From NCBI GenBank assembly GCA_021779535.1, contig JAJYAM010000024.1:1-35077 (forward strand): a DNA stretch of 35,077 bases, read 5' to 3'. Numbering within the stretch: position 1 is the stretch's first letter; every line of letters starts with the position of its first letter. A program made the position numbers and the translations under genes. Source of the stretch: Pseudomonadota bacterium (GTDB taxonomy: Bacteria; Pseudomonadota; Gammaproteobacteria; Steroidobacterales; Steroidobacteraceae). The notes beneath the pieces are model-generated. The model was not told the origin of the DNA, searched no databases, and saw only the letters and a program-made list of their open reading frames with translations. This document shows positions 1 through 6,117 of the stretch, one piece after another.

Positions 1-1341
1 CTCACGGTCGCGGCCGCAAGCGCCGCGGCGGGCGCCGCGCCCGCCGCGCGCAGCCCGGCGACCGCGTCCGCGACGATCGAACCGGCGGCGCCGGCGCGGT
101 CGGACGCACTGTGGCCCATTGCCGGTCTGGCGCTGCTCGGAGGACTGATCCTCAATTTGATGCCCTGCGTGCTGCCGGTGCTTTCGATCAAGGCGGTGAG
201 CCTCGTCGAGCAGGCCGCGCGGCATCCGCGCGAAGTGCGCCGCAAGGGGCTCGCGTTCGGCGGCGGCGTGATCGCCTCGATGCTCGCGCTCGCGGCGGCC
301 CTGATCGCGTTGCGCGCCGGCGGCGCGGGCGTCGGCTGGGGCTTTCAACTCCAGTCGCCTCGTTTCGTGACCTTGATGAGCTATCTGCTGTTGCTGGTCG
401 GACTGAACCTGTCGGGCGTCTTCGAGTTCGGCGGGGCTTTCGCGGACGTCGGCGAGAAGCTCACGCGGGACGGCGGGGTACGCGGCTCCTTCTTCACGGG
501 CGTGTTGACCACGCTGGTCGCTTCGCCCTGCACGGCGCCGTTCATGGCGACCGCGGTCGGCGTCGCGCTGACGGAATCGGCGCCCCGCGCACTGACGATC
601 TTCGCGGCGCTCGGCGTCGGACTCGCCCTCCCGGTGGTCGCCGTCTCGTTCGCGCCGTGGATGCGGCGCGCACTGCCCCGGCCGGGTCCGTGGATGCTCA
701 CGTTCCGGCAGTTGCTCGCGTTCCCGATGTACGCGTCGGTCGCATGGCTGCTCTGGGTGCTGTCGCAGCAGACCAGCGCGACCGGGTTCGCGGCGGCGCT
801 CGGCGGTGTGGTCCTGATCGGGCTGGCCGCGTGGGGACTGCGCGAGTCGAAGGGCCGCGCCCGTCGGCTCAAGACGATCGTCGCGATCGCGGCGCTGATC
901 GCAGCGGTCGCGCTGCCGATCGCGTATCAGCCGGCCCGCGCGAACGCCGCGGCGCCGGCGGGTGCGGCGACCGCCTCCGGCTGGATCCCCTATGATCCGG
1001 CGCGGGTGACGCTGCTGCGCGCGCAGGCGCGCCCGCTGTTCATCGACTTCACCGCGAAATGGTGCCTGACCTGCCTGGTGGACGAACGCACGGTGCTCGC
1101 GGATCCGGCGGTGCGCGCCTACCTGCGTGCCCGCGACGTCACGTTGATGCGCGCGGACTGGACCGATGGCGATCCGCGAATCACGCGCGCCTTGGCGCGA
1201 TTCGGGCGTGCCGGCGTTCCCTTGTACGTCGTCTACGGCGGCACGCCCGGGTCGCGGCGCGCGCGGATATTGCCGCAGATCCTGACCGCGCGACTCGTCG
1301 AACGGGCATTCGCGGAATTGCCCGTGCAGCGGTCGCGCTGA
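1..1341 (+). CDS. DsbD-family thiol:disulfide interchange protein, 5'-truncated by window edge
   Basis: Frame 1 is open from the first base, so the gene starts left of the window. DsbD proteins carry electrons from cytoplasmic thioredoxin across the inner membrane to periplasmic thiol proteins. Seen: an Ala/Pro-rich linker, then a multi-pass membrane domain whose first helix holds MPCVLPV (Cys codon at 166) and a later helix with ASPCTAPF. These are the two membrane cysteines expected of the DsbD core. The C-terminal part is a thioredoxin-like domain with a WCLTC redox pair (about 1063-1077), followed by DWTDGDPRI and GVPLYVVY, as usual in DsbD/ScsB C-terminal domains. The N-terminal periplasmic domain, if present, lies outside. 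I cannot separate DsbD from ScsB or DipZ types without the missing part. Family is confident, subtype is not. Confidence 0.9.
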   Translation, partial: LTVAAASAAAGAAPAARSPATASATIEPAAPARSDALWPIAGLALLGGLILNLMPCVLPVLSIKAVSLVEQAARHPREVRRKGLAFGGGVIASMLALAAALIALRAGGAGVGWGFQLQSPRFVTLMSYLLLLVGLNLSGVFEFGGAFADVGEKLTRDGGVRGSFFTGVLTTLVASPCTAPFMATAVGVALTESAPRALTIFAALGVGLALPVVAVSFAPWMRRALPRPGPWMLTFRQLLAFPMYASVAWLLWVLSQQTSATGFAAALGGVVLIGLAAWGLRESKGRARRLKTIVAIAALIAAVALPIAYQPARANAAAPAGAATASGWIPYDPARVTLLRAQARPLFIDFTAKWCLTCLVDERTVLADPAVRAYLRARDVTLMRADWTDGDPRITRALARFGRAGVPLYVVYGGTPGSRRARILPQILTARLVERAFAELPVQRSR

Positions 1342-1361
1342 ACGGGGTCCGGGAACCCAGC

Positions 1362-1817
1362 GTGACCCGCGCGCTCCCGACGCCGACTCCGGTGATCGAT
1401 TTCCGGCGACGCCGGATGGTGCTGCACTGGCACGCGCAGGACGGGTCGTGGACACCGAGCGCCGAGCCCATCGCGATCGTGCACGGCATCGCGATGATCC
1501 GCGGCACGCCGCCGAACGTCTGTTTGTACGCGCGGGACGATCGGCTGCGCCTGCAGATCGGTCTCGCCCAGTACGCGCTCGCGGAGAATTCGCCGCGAAT
1601 CCGCTGTCTGACCGACTACCCGTCGCTCGGATTGCGCCGCAAATTCATCGTCGAGTCGAGCACCGCGGGAGTGCTCTATCGGCTGTACTACTGGCCTGGG
1701 CGCGGGCCGGATTTCTTCCGCTGGCTGGCGCTCAAGGCGCAGGATCCGGATTGGCGCACGGCGACCGGGCGCCGCTGGACCGAGGGCGTGCCGGCCGACA
1801 CGTTGCGCGAGGGCTGA
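1362..1817 (+). CDS. Hypothetical protein, about 151 aa
   Basis: I do not recognise this family. It starts 20 nt after the DsbD-family stop, with GTG at 1362 as the first start after that stop; an ATG at 1416 would give a 133-residue version. The protein has a balanced composition rich in Trp, Tyr, Phe and Arg (for example the stretch ending YRLYYWPGRGPDFFRW), unlike the low-complexity Arg/Ala shadows common at this GC content, so I think it is real. No signal peptide or membrane segment is visible, so it is probably cytoplasmic. It is probably cotranscribed with the DsbD-family gene. Its last 130 bases lie opposite the 3' end of the rluF reading frame. Confidence 0.55.
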   Translation: MTRALPTPTPVIDFRRRRMVLHWHAQDGSWTPSAEPIAIVHGIAMIRGTPPNVCLYARDDRLRLQIGLAQYALAENSPRIRCLTDYPSLGLRRKFIVESSTAGVLYRLYYWPGRGPDFFRWLALKAQDPDWRTATGRRWTEGVPADTLREG

Positions 1818-2521
1818 TCCGCCGACGGCGCCCCGAAACGGGCGGGCAGCAGGCCGGCGAGCTCGGCCGCGGTCAGCGGCCGCCATTCCCCCGGGCGCAA
1901 GTCACCGAGACGGATGTTGCTGATGCGCACGCGCCGCAACTGCTGCACGCGGTAGCCGAGCGCCGAGCACATCCGGCGGATTTGCCGGTTCAACCCCTGC
2001 GTGAGCACGATCCGAAACCGCCGGTCGTCGATCCGCTCGACTCGGCACGGTCGGGTCATCTGCCCGAGGATGCGCACGCCGCTGCGCATGATCGCGAGCG
2101 TCATCGGGGTGATCGGACGGTCGACCACGACCACGTATTCCTTTTCGTGCGCGTTCTCCACCCGGAGGATCTCGTTCACGATATCGCCGTCGTTGGTGAG
2201 CAGGATCAAACCTTCGGAATCCTTGTCGAGGCGCCCGACGGGGAAGATGCGCTCGGCGTGACCGGCCAGGTCGATGATGTTCCCGGCGACGTCGGATTCC
2301 GTCGTCGACGTGATCCCGACGGGCTTGTTGAGCGCGATGTAGACCCCGGGGCGTTTCGCGCGGAGCGGTACGCCGTCGACGCGCACGTCGTCGCCCGGTT
2401 CGACCGGGGTGCCGAGCGTCGCGATGCGGCCGTTGCACGCGACCCGGCCGGCGGCGATCCACCGATCCGCCTCGCGTCGCGAACACACGCCGCTCTCGCT
2501 GATGAATTTATTGATTCGCAT
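1688..2521 (-). CDS. rluF: 23S rRNA pseudouridine synthase, RluF-type
   Basis: RsuA/RluB/E/F-family enzyme that isomerises uridine to pseudouridine in rRNA; RluF acts on U2604 of 23S rRNA. Seen: an N-terminal S4 RNA-binding domain (residues about 1-60, starting MRINKFISESGVCSRREAD), then the synthase domain with the motif GRLDKDSEGL, whose Asp99 is the expected catalytic residue, and the GLNRQIRRM motif. Length is 277 aa, against 290 in E. coli. The last 50 or so residues are a basic Ser/Pro/Arg tail with no visible conservation, and it runs antisense through the end of the upstream + strand gene. ATG at 2521 opens the S4 domain directly. The hydrolase-like gene ends 27 nt upstream, so the two are probably one transcript. 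RluF fits better than RluB or RluE from the lysine-rich N-terminus and tail, but this is a judgement. Confidence 0.85.
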   Translation of the reverse strand: MRINKFISESGVCSRREADRWIAAGRVACNGRIATLGTPVEPGDDVRVDGVPLRAKRPGVYIALNKPVGITSTTESDVAGNIIDLAGHAERIFPVGRLDKDSEGLILLTNDGDIVNEILRVENAHEKEYVVVVDRPITPMTLAIMRSGVRILGQMTRPCRVERIDDRRFRIVLTQGLNRQIRRMCSALGYRVQQLRRVRISNIRLGDLRPGEWRPLTAAELAGLLPARFGAPSADQPSRNVSAGTPSVQRRPVAVRQSGSCALSASQRKKSGPRPGQ

Positions 2522-2548
2522 GCCGCCGGCTCGGCCAGTCGAGCGGCT

Positions 2549-3184
2549 TCAGCCGCGGTCGAGAAACGCCGCGACGCGCTCGGCGAGCGACTGCGGCGCG
2601 AGCAGGAACGGCCGGTCGCGGTACTCCGGCGCCTCGACCCATTCGAGATGCGGGTGGCGGGACCCCGCGCCGGGCGGCGGCGGCGCGTGCGTGCCGTCGA
2701 GCGCGAGCACCAGACAGGGATGGGTCGCGGTCGTGATCCGAGCGAGCGCCTGCGTGCCGACCGAAACGATTCGACCGACCCGCTCGGCGGCGGTGCGGGC
2801 GACGTCGAGCGCCGCGGCGGCCCCGGCGCCCACTCCGAGCAGATCGATCCGACGCAAGCGCAGGTCCGCGGCAAGGTCGAGAATCGCCGCCGCCGCGCTC
2901 ACCGCGGCATCGCCCTCGGGCGGATCGGATTCGCCCGAGCCCGGCAGATCCGGCGCATACACCGAGCGTCGTGTCGCCATCGCGGCGAGGAATCCGCCGA
3001 AGTCACGGCTCGAGCCGCCGGTGTCGTGCAGGCAAACGAGCGGCGCCTGCTCGTCGAATCCACCGGTGGCGGGAAAGGCCGTGCGCACGTGCAATTGTCC
3101 GTATCGGACGTCGAAGTACGCGCGGCGCGTGCGGATCAGCGCGTCGGGGCCAGCCGGAAGCGGCATGTCGTGTTTACGCAACAT
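2549..3184 (-). CDS. Alpha/beta-hydrolase-fold protein with degenerate catalytic residues
   Basis: The order of elements is that of an alpha/beta hydrolase: LVCLHDTGGSSRDF (HG-type oxyanion loop), then YAPDLPGSGESD, then the nucleophile-elbow region LLGVGAGAAAAL near residues 115-126. The elbow motif should read G-x-S-x-G, but the middle residue is Gly119, and I see no Ser nearby. The usual catalytic His near the C-terminus is also not apparent; the final helix follows PEYRDRPFLL. At about 211 aa it lacks most of a lid domain. The protein is therefore probably not a hydrolase in the usual sense; its role is unknown. I chose ATG 3184; ATG 3166 is an alternative, and a TTG at 3208 is less likely. 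It is followed by rluF 27 nt downstream. Confidence 0.7.
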   Translation of the reverse strand: MLRKHDMPLPAGPDALIRTRRAYFDVRYGQLHVRTAFPATGGFDEQAPLVCLHDTGGSSRDFGGFLAAMATRRSVYAPDLPGSGESDPPEGDAAVSAAAAILDLAADLRLRRIDLLGVGAGAAAALDVARTAAERVGRIVSVGTQALARITTATHPCLVLALDGTHAPPPPGAGSRHPHLEWVEAPEYRDRPFLLAPQSLAERVAAFLDRG

Positions 3185-3212
3185 TAATTTTCGCTTTTTA
3201 TTCCGCAAAAGG

Positions 3213-3241
3213 CTGGCATCGACGATCCATCACGGTATAGT
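3213..3241 (+). promoter_or_regulatory. Predicted sigma70 promoter for an unassigned + strand RNA
   Basis: CTGGCA (3213-3218, 4 of 6 to TTGACA), a 17-bp spacer and TATAGT (3236-3241, 5 of 6 to TATAAT). It lies in a relatively AT-rich patch and points away from both neighbouring genes, which are on the - strand. The expected start of transcription is near 3248. Confidence 0.45.
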
Positions 3242-3247
3242 GTGTTG

Positions 3248-3387
3248 CATCGACGCAATCCAGGCGTTTTCGCGAAGACGGCAGATCGACCTCTTTCCTG
3301 ACGGCCCGCGATCGATCGCGGTTCCCGATCAATCAAAAAAATGGCATGGGGATCTAAGAAGCCGGGCAACGCCCGGCTTCTTTCTTT
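3248..3387 (+). ncRNA. Candidate small RNA, about 140 nt
   Basis: Inferred only from a matched promoter (3213-3241) and a strong intrinsic terminator (3356-3387) on the + strand, in a gap where both flanking genes are on the - strand. No convincing reading frame lies between them. The interior contains a perfect 14-bp palindrome (3307-3320) and an A-rich stretch (3331-3341) just before the terminator, leaving an unpaired region that could interact with a target. I do not recognise it as 6S, tmRNA, SRP or RNase P RNA. Ends are approximate. Confidence 0.4.
3356..3387 (+). terminator. Strong intrinsic terminator, + strand
   Basis: Perfect 12-bp stem (3356-3367 pairing with 3371-3382) around the 3-nt loop AAC, then a T-rich run TCTTT. 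On the opposite strand the same stem is followed by AGATCC rather than a U-run, so it fits + strand transcription better than the end of the cysB-like gene, although weak bidirectional use is possible. Confidence 0.75.
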
Positions 3388-3473
3388 CCGGCACCCGCGC
3401 GTGGGACGAGAGGTCCTTATAGATCGCGCGATCGCCGCTGACAAGACGACCCGGTTCGGGCGCTCCGGCGCGA

Positions 3474-4457
3474 TCATTGGCAACCTCGATACGGAATCTC
3501 GATTGCCGCGCTGGCGCGGTCGACTTCGTCCTGGGTCTCGGACCGCTCGGCGTCGCGTACCAGCCGGCGCGTCCAATGCGGCGCGAGCCGCTCCAGGAAA
3601 TCGTACATATAGGCGCGCAACACGCCGCCACGGCGGAACCCGATCCAGGTCGTATGGCTCGCGAACAGGTGACGCGCGTCGAGCACGAGGAGGTCCGGGT
3701 CGATCACCGGGTCGATCGCGACCCCCGCGACGATCCCCACCCCGAGCCCGATCCGCACGTAGGTCTTGATCACGTCGGCGTCCTGCGCGGTGAGCACCAC
3801 GTCGGGCGACAACCCCGCGGCTTCGAACAGCGCCGGCAAGGACGAACGACCCGAGAAGCTGAACACATAGGTCACGATCGGGTGTTCGGCGAGACGCCGC
3901 AAGGTCAGCTTGCCGCCGCCCGCGAGCGGGTGCCCTTTCGGCACGACGACCACCCGATGCCAGCGGTACACCGGCAGCCGCACGAGAGGTCCGAACAGTT
4001 CCTCCGAGCCGGTCGCGATCGCGAAGTCGACCCGGTCTTGGGCGATGAGCTCGGCGATCTGCTCCGAGGTGCCTTGATGCAGATTCAGCCGCACCTTCGG
4101 ATAACGCTCCCGGAACGCGCGGATCACCGGCGGCAGCACATAGCGAGCCTGGGTGTGCGTGGTCGCGATCGCCAGGCTGCCGCTATCCGCCTGCCGCAGG
4201 TCCTGGGACGCACGGCGGATGTTGTGCATTTCGCGCAAGATCTTGGCCGCGTGGGCGATCACGCGTTCGCCCGCGGCGGTTACCCGCGTCAATGCGCGGC
4301 CGTCGCGCTCGAAGAGCCGCAGGCCGAGTTCCGCCTCCAGCATCTTCAGCTGCCGGCTCACGCCGGGCTGCGACGTATGCAGCTGCCGCGCCGCGGCCGT
4401 GATATTGAGGCCGTTGTCGTGGACCGCGACGAGATAACGCAGTTGCTGCAGCTTCAC
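3474..4457 (-). CDS. cysB: LysR-family transcriptional regulator, CysB-like
   Basis: CysB-type regulators control sulfate assimilation and cysteine synthesis genes, usually responding to N-acetylserine and sulfide or thiosulfate. Seen: N-terminal winged helix beginning KLQQLRYLVAV, the recognition helix region TSQPGVSRQLKMLE, and then a periplasmic-binding-protein-like effector domain (residues about 90-300). The start is GTG at 4457, because GGAGG sits 8 nt upstream at 4466-4470; the longer frame to 4514 runs into the preceding SDR gene. The resulting 327 aa match CysB (324 in E. coli). The SDR gene ends 37 nt upstream, so the two are probably one operon. Family is firm; CysB versus Cbl or another CysB-like paralogue is less so. 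Confidence 0.85.
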   Translation of the reverse strand: MKLQQLRYLVAVHDNGLNITAAARQLHTSQPGVSRQLKMLEAELGLRLFERDGRALTRVTAAGERVIAHAAKILREMHNIRRASQDLRQADSGSLAIATTHTQARYVLPPVIRAFRERYPKVRLNLHQGTSEQIAELIAQDRVDFAIATGSEELFGPLVRLPVYRWHRVVVVPKGHPLAGGGKLTLRRLAEHPIVTYVFSFSGRSSLPALFEAAGLSPDVVLTAQDADVIKTYVRIGLGVGIVAGVAIDPVIDPDLLVLDARHLFASHTTWIGFRRGGVLRAYMYDFLERLAPHWTRRLVRDAERSETQDEVDRASAAIEIPYRGCQ

Positions 4458-4494
4458 GGCGACGCCTCCGGGCCGCGCGATCGCACGGTGAACA

Positions 4495-5184
4495 TCACCA
4501 GGGCAACTCGGCACCCTGATACGTCAGGAATCGGCCGGACTGCGCCGGCGTCAACCCCGCGATCACCGCGCGCATGCCGGTGACGCTCGTCGCAACGTCC
4601 ACCTCGGCGCGCGCGCCGCCCATGTCGGTGCGCACCCAGCCGGGATGGATCGGCACCGCGATGATCCGGCGCCGTGCGAGATCGAGACTCATCGATTTCA
4701 TGATCGCGTTGACCGCGGCCTTCGTCGATCGGTAGTCGTACATCCCGCCGGCCGCATTCCCGCCGATCGAACCGAGCACGCTGGTCAAGGTCACGATCTT
4801 GCGCTGGTCGCTCGCGGCGACGTGCTCGACGAACGCTTCCGAGACCTTCATCGGACCGAACAGATTGACCCGGACCGAATTCATCCAGCGCTCGTAGTCC
4901 GACTGACCGAACGGGTTCGCGACCAGGACGCCCGCGACGTTGAGCAACAGGTCGATCGGCGTACCGGCGAGATCCCCCGCCAGCGCGTCGATCGCGGCGT
5001 GGTTGGTCACGTCGACCGCGTGCGTGCAAATCCGCTCGCCGTGGGTCCGGCACGCGTCCGCAAGGACCTTCGAGCACCCGGGATCCCGCGCGAGCGCATG
5101 CACGCGCCAGCCGTCGGCGGCATATTGGCGGACGAACTCGGCGCCGATGCCCCGCGAAGCGCCGGTGACCAGGACCGTGGACAT
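4495..5184 (-). CDS. SDR-family NAD(P)-dependent oxidoreductase
   Basis: Classical short-chain dehydrogenase. Seen: cofactor motif TGASRGIG (residues 7-14), NVAG (82-85, in place of the usual NNAG), a Ser-containing strand VTLTSVLGS (131-139), and the active-site YRSTK (Tyr151, Lys155). Length is 229 aa, short for the family but complete. The overall pattern resembles the C-factor/carbonyl reductase group of SDRs; the substrate cannot be told. A good ribosome site (GAGGGAG, about 5192-5198) precedes ATG 5184. Upstream lies a terminator-bearing leader or sRNA (5239-5412) on the same strand, 55 nt away, which might influence expression of this gene and the following cysB-like gene. Confidence 0.88.
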   Translation of the reverse strand: MSTVLVTGASRGIGAEFVRQYAADGWRVHALARDPGCSKVLADACRTHGERICTHAVDVTNHAAIDALAGDLAGTPIDLLLNVAGVLVANPFGQSDYERWMNSVRVNLFGPMKVSEAFVEHVAASDQRKIVTLTSVLGSIGGNAAGGMYDYRSTKAAVNAIMKSMSLDLARRRIIAVPIHPGWVRTDMGGARAEVDVATSVTGMRAVIAGLTPAQSGRFLTYQGAELPW

Positions 5185-5238
5185 CGTCAGGCTCCCTCAC
5201 CGTCGGGCTGGCCCCTCGGCTGCCAAGATCCCACGGGC

Positions 5239-5264
5239 AAAAAAAACCCCGGATATGACCGGGG
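5239..5264 (-). terminator. Strong intrinsic terminator, - strand
   Basis: Read on the - strand: CCCCGG, a 6-nt loop, CCGGGG and then eight T (5246 down to 5239). No protein gene on the - strand lies immediately upstream, because the next gene on that side (gloA) is on the + strand. It must therefore end a non-coding transcript or act as an attenuator for the SDR gene. Confidence 0.85.
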
Positions 5265-5412
5265 ATTTTAGTGGAACAGGTGCCGTATCCATAACGGCAC
5301 GTCCAGTCACGGCGGATACGCGCCACGCAACCATGGTCCACGCTCGGCCTTTCTTGGCGCACGTCGTCTGTTGCGCAGAATCGACGTCCTAAAAACAATG
5401 CGTATCGATCTG
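5239..5412 (-). ncRNA. Candidate small RNA or attenuator leader, about 174 nt
   Basis: Inferred from the terminator at 5239-5264 and a possible promoter at 5419-5447. Structure seen in the interval: a perfect 7-bp hairpin (arms 5280-5286 and 5294-5300) and an alternative 7-bp pairing (5284-5290 with 5314-5320) that uses some of the same bases, so the two cannot form together. That is the arrangement expected of an RNA switch, but it also arises by chance. I recognise no known riboswitch core. Either a free-standing sRNA or a leader of the SDR-cysB-like operon is possible. Confidence 0.45.
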
Positions 5413-5419
5413 TGGATAA
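5411..5419 (-). promoter_or_regulatory. Perfect DnaA box
   Basis: TTATCCACA on the - strand, identical to the strongest DnaA binding sequence. It lies just downstream of the possible -10 element of the - strand RNA, where a bound protein could block or modulate transcription. I see only one full-consensus box and no dnaA, dnaN or gyrB nearby, so it is not evidence for an origin. Confidence 0.5.
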
Positions 5420-5447
5420 CCCTAGCATGGGAAAATAACAAATCCAA
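5419..5447 (-). promoter_or_regulatory. Possible extended -10 promoter for the - strand RNA
   Basis: On the - strand: TTGGAT (5447-5442), a 17-bp spacer ending in TGC, then TAGGGT (5424-5419). The -35 and -10 hexamers each match only 3 of 6 consensus bases; the TGn extension helps. Weak on its own, but correctly placed for the terminated RNA downstream. Confidence 0.3.
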
Positions 5448-5674
5448 CGTTTTTCGTGATTTATTACACAATCTTGAATGTTTTTTGCATTACAGCAATC
5501 TTGTCTCTATTTGGAAACAATCGGCCGATCCCGGTGCCTCGGCGCGCGCTCGGGAAGGCCATCCGGGAGCGCGCATCGGCCGCTGCCACCGCCCCGCCAC
5601 CCACGCGATGCGGTAACCTTGCGCGCCGGACCCGCGCGCGTGCGGGATCGGCAGGATCGGAGGACCGCGACCGG

Positions 5675-6094
5675 ATGAAATACCTGCACACGATGGTTCG
5701 GGTCGGCGACGTCGAGCAATCGCTGCGCTTCTACCGCGATGCGCTCGGGCTCGAACTGCTCTCGCGCAAAGACTATCCCCAGGGCCGGTACACGCTGCTG
5801 TTCCTCGCCGCGCCCGGAGACGCGGGCGCGCAGGTCGAACTGACCCACAATTGGGATCCGGAGACTTATGCCGGCGGCCGCAATTTCGGTCACCTCGCCT
5901 ACGAAGTCGACGACATCTATGCCGCTTGCCGGCGTTTGATGGACCACGGGGTCACGATCAACCGGCCACCACGCGACGGGCGCATGGCGTTCGTGCGATC
6001 CCCGGACGGCATTTCGATCGAGCTGTTGCAGAAAGGCGCGGCCCTGGCGCCGGCGGAACCGTGGAGCTCGATGAGCAATACCGGGAACTGGTGA
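5675..6094 (+). CDS. gloA: Lactoylglutathione lyase (glyoxalase I)
   Basis: Converts the hemithioacetal of methylglyoxal and glutathione to S-lactoylglutathione, the first step of methylglyoxal detoxification in the cytoplasm. It is a VOC-fold protein of 139 aa (E. coli GloA 135). The metal ligands expected of the Ni-type enzyme are all in place: His5, Glu55, His73 and Glu116. Other family hallmarks seen are [12 protein letters not shown] near the N-terminus, [13 protein letters not shown] and [14 protein letters not shown] 5675 is chosen because GGAGG lies 11 nt upstream (5659-5663) and the protein then begins exactly like GloA. It faces the ilvB gene tail to tail with a 23-bp gap. Glutathione supply is also encoded in this window (gshA). 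Confidence 0.93.
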   Translation: MKYLHTMVRVGDVEQSLRFYRDALGLELLSRKDYPQGRYTLLFLAAPGDAGAQVELTHNWDPETYAGGRNFGHLAYEVDDIYAACRRLMDHGVTINRPPRDGRMAFVRSPDGISIELLQKGAALAPAEPWSSMSNTGNW

Positions 6095-6117
6095 ACGCGG
6101 CGCGGTCGCGCGCGGCG

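Larger units (their letters stand above)
5185..5674. other. 490-bp intergenic region, partly AT-rich
   Basis: This is the longest gene-free stretch. From the SDR side it holds a - strand intrinsic terminator (5239-5264), a perfect hairpin (5280-5300), a competing repeat (5284-5290 with 5314-5320), a consensus DnaA box (5411-5419), a possible - strand promoter (5419-5447) and an AT-rich block (about 5385-5530) that contrasts sharply with the GC-rich surroundings. The right part (5530-5660) is GC-rich without clear structure and carries the gloA ribosome site (GGAGG, 5659-5663). An 81-codon + strand frame (5371-5616) crosses it but starts in the AT-rich block and has no ribosome site, so I do not call it a gene. 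Confidence 0.7.

Noticed and set aside
3307-3320. 14-bp palindrome CGCGATCGATCGCG as a regulator site
   Set aside because: GCGATCGC-type strings are frequent throughout this window from base composition and codon use; no special placement beyond the candidate sRNA.
3356-3387. Terminator of the cysB-like gene (- strand)
   Set aside because: On the - strand the stem is followed by AGATCC instead of a U-run; the T-run is on the + strand. Weak bidirectional use cannot be excluded.
5239-5412. 6S RNA
   Set aside because: Length is close, but the two ends do not pair into the long closing stem of 6S, an intrinsic terminator is present, and zapA/ygfA are not neighbours.
4454-5428. 324-codon - strand frame covering the SDR gene and its leader
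   Set aside because: It is a different frame from the SDR gene, reads through the terminator hairpin, and gives Arg-rich low-complexity protein.
5411-5530. Possible replication origin (DnaA box plus AT-rich DNA)
   Set aside because: Only one consensus DnaA box, no 13-mer array, and none of dnaA, dnaN, gyrB, parA or mnmG nearby.
5371-5616. 81-codon + strand frame in the SDR-gloA gap
   Set aside because: Begins in AT-rich DNA with codon use unlike the rest of the window, lacks a ribosome site and overlaps the gloA upstream region.
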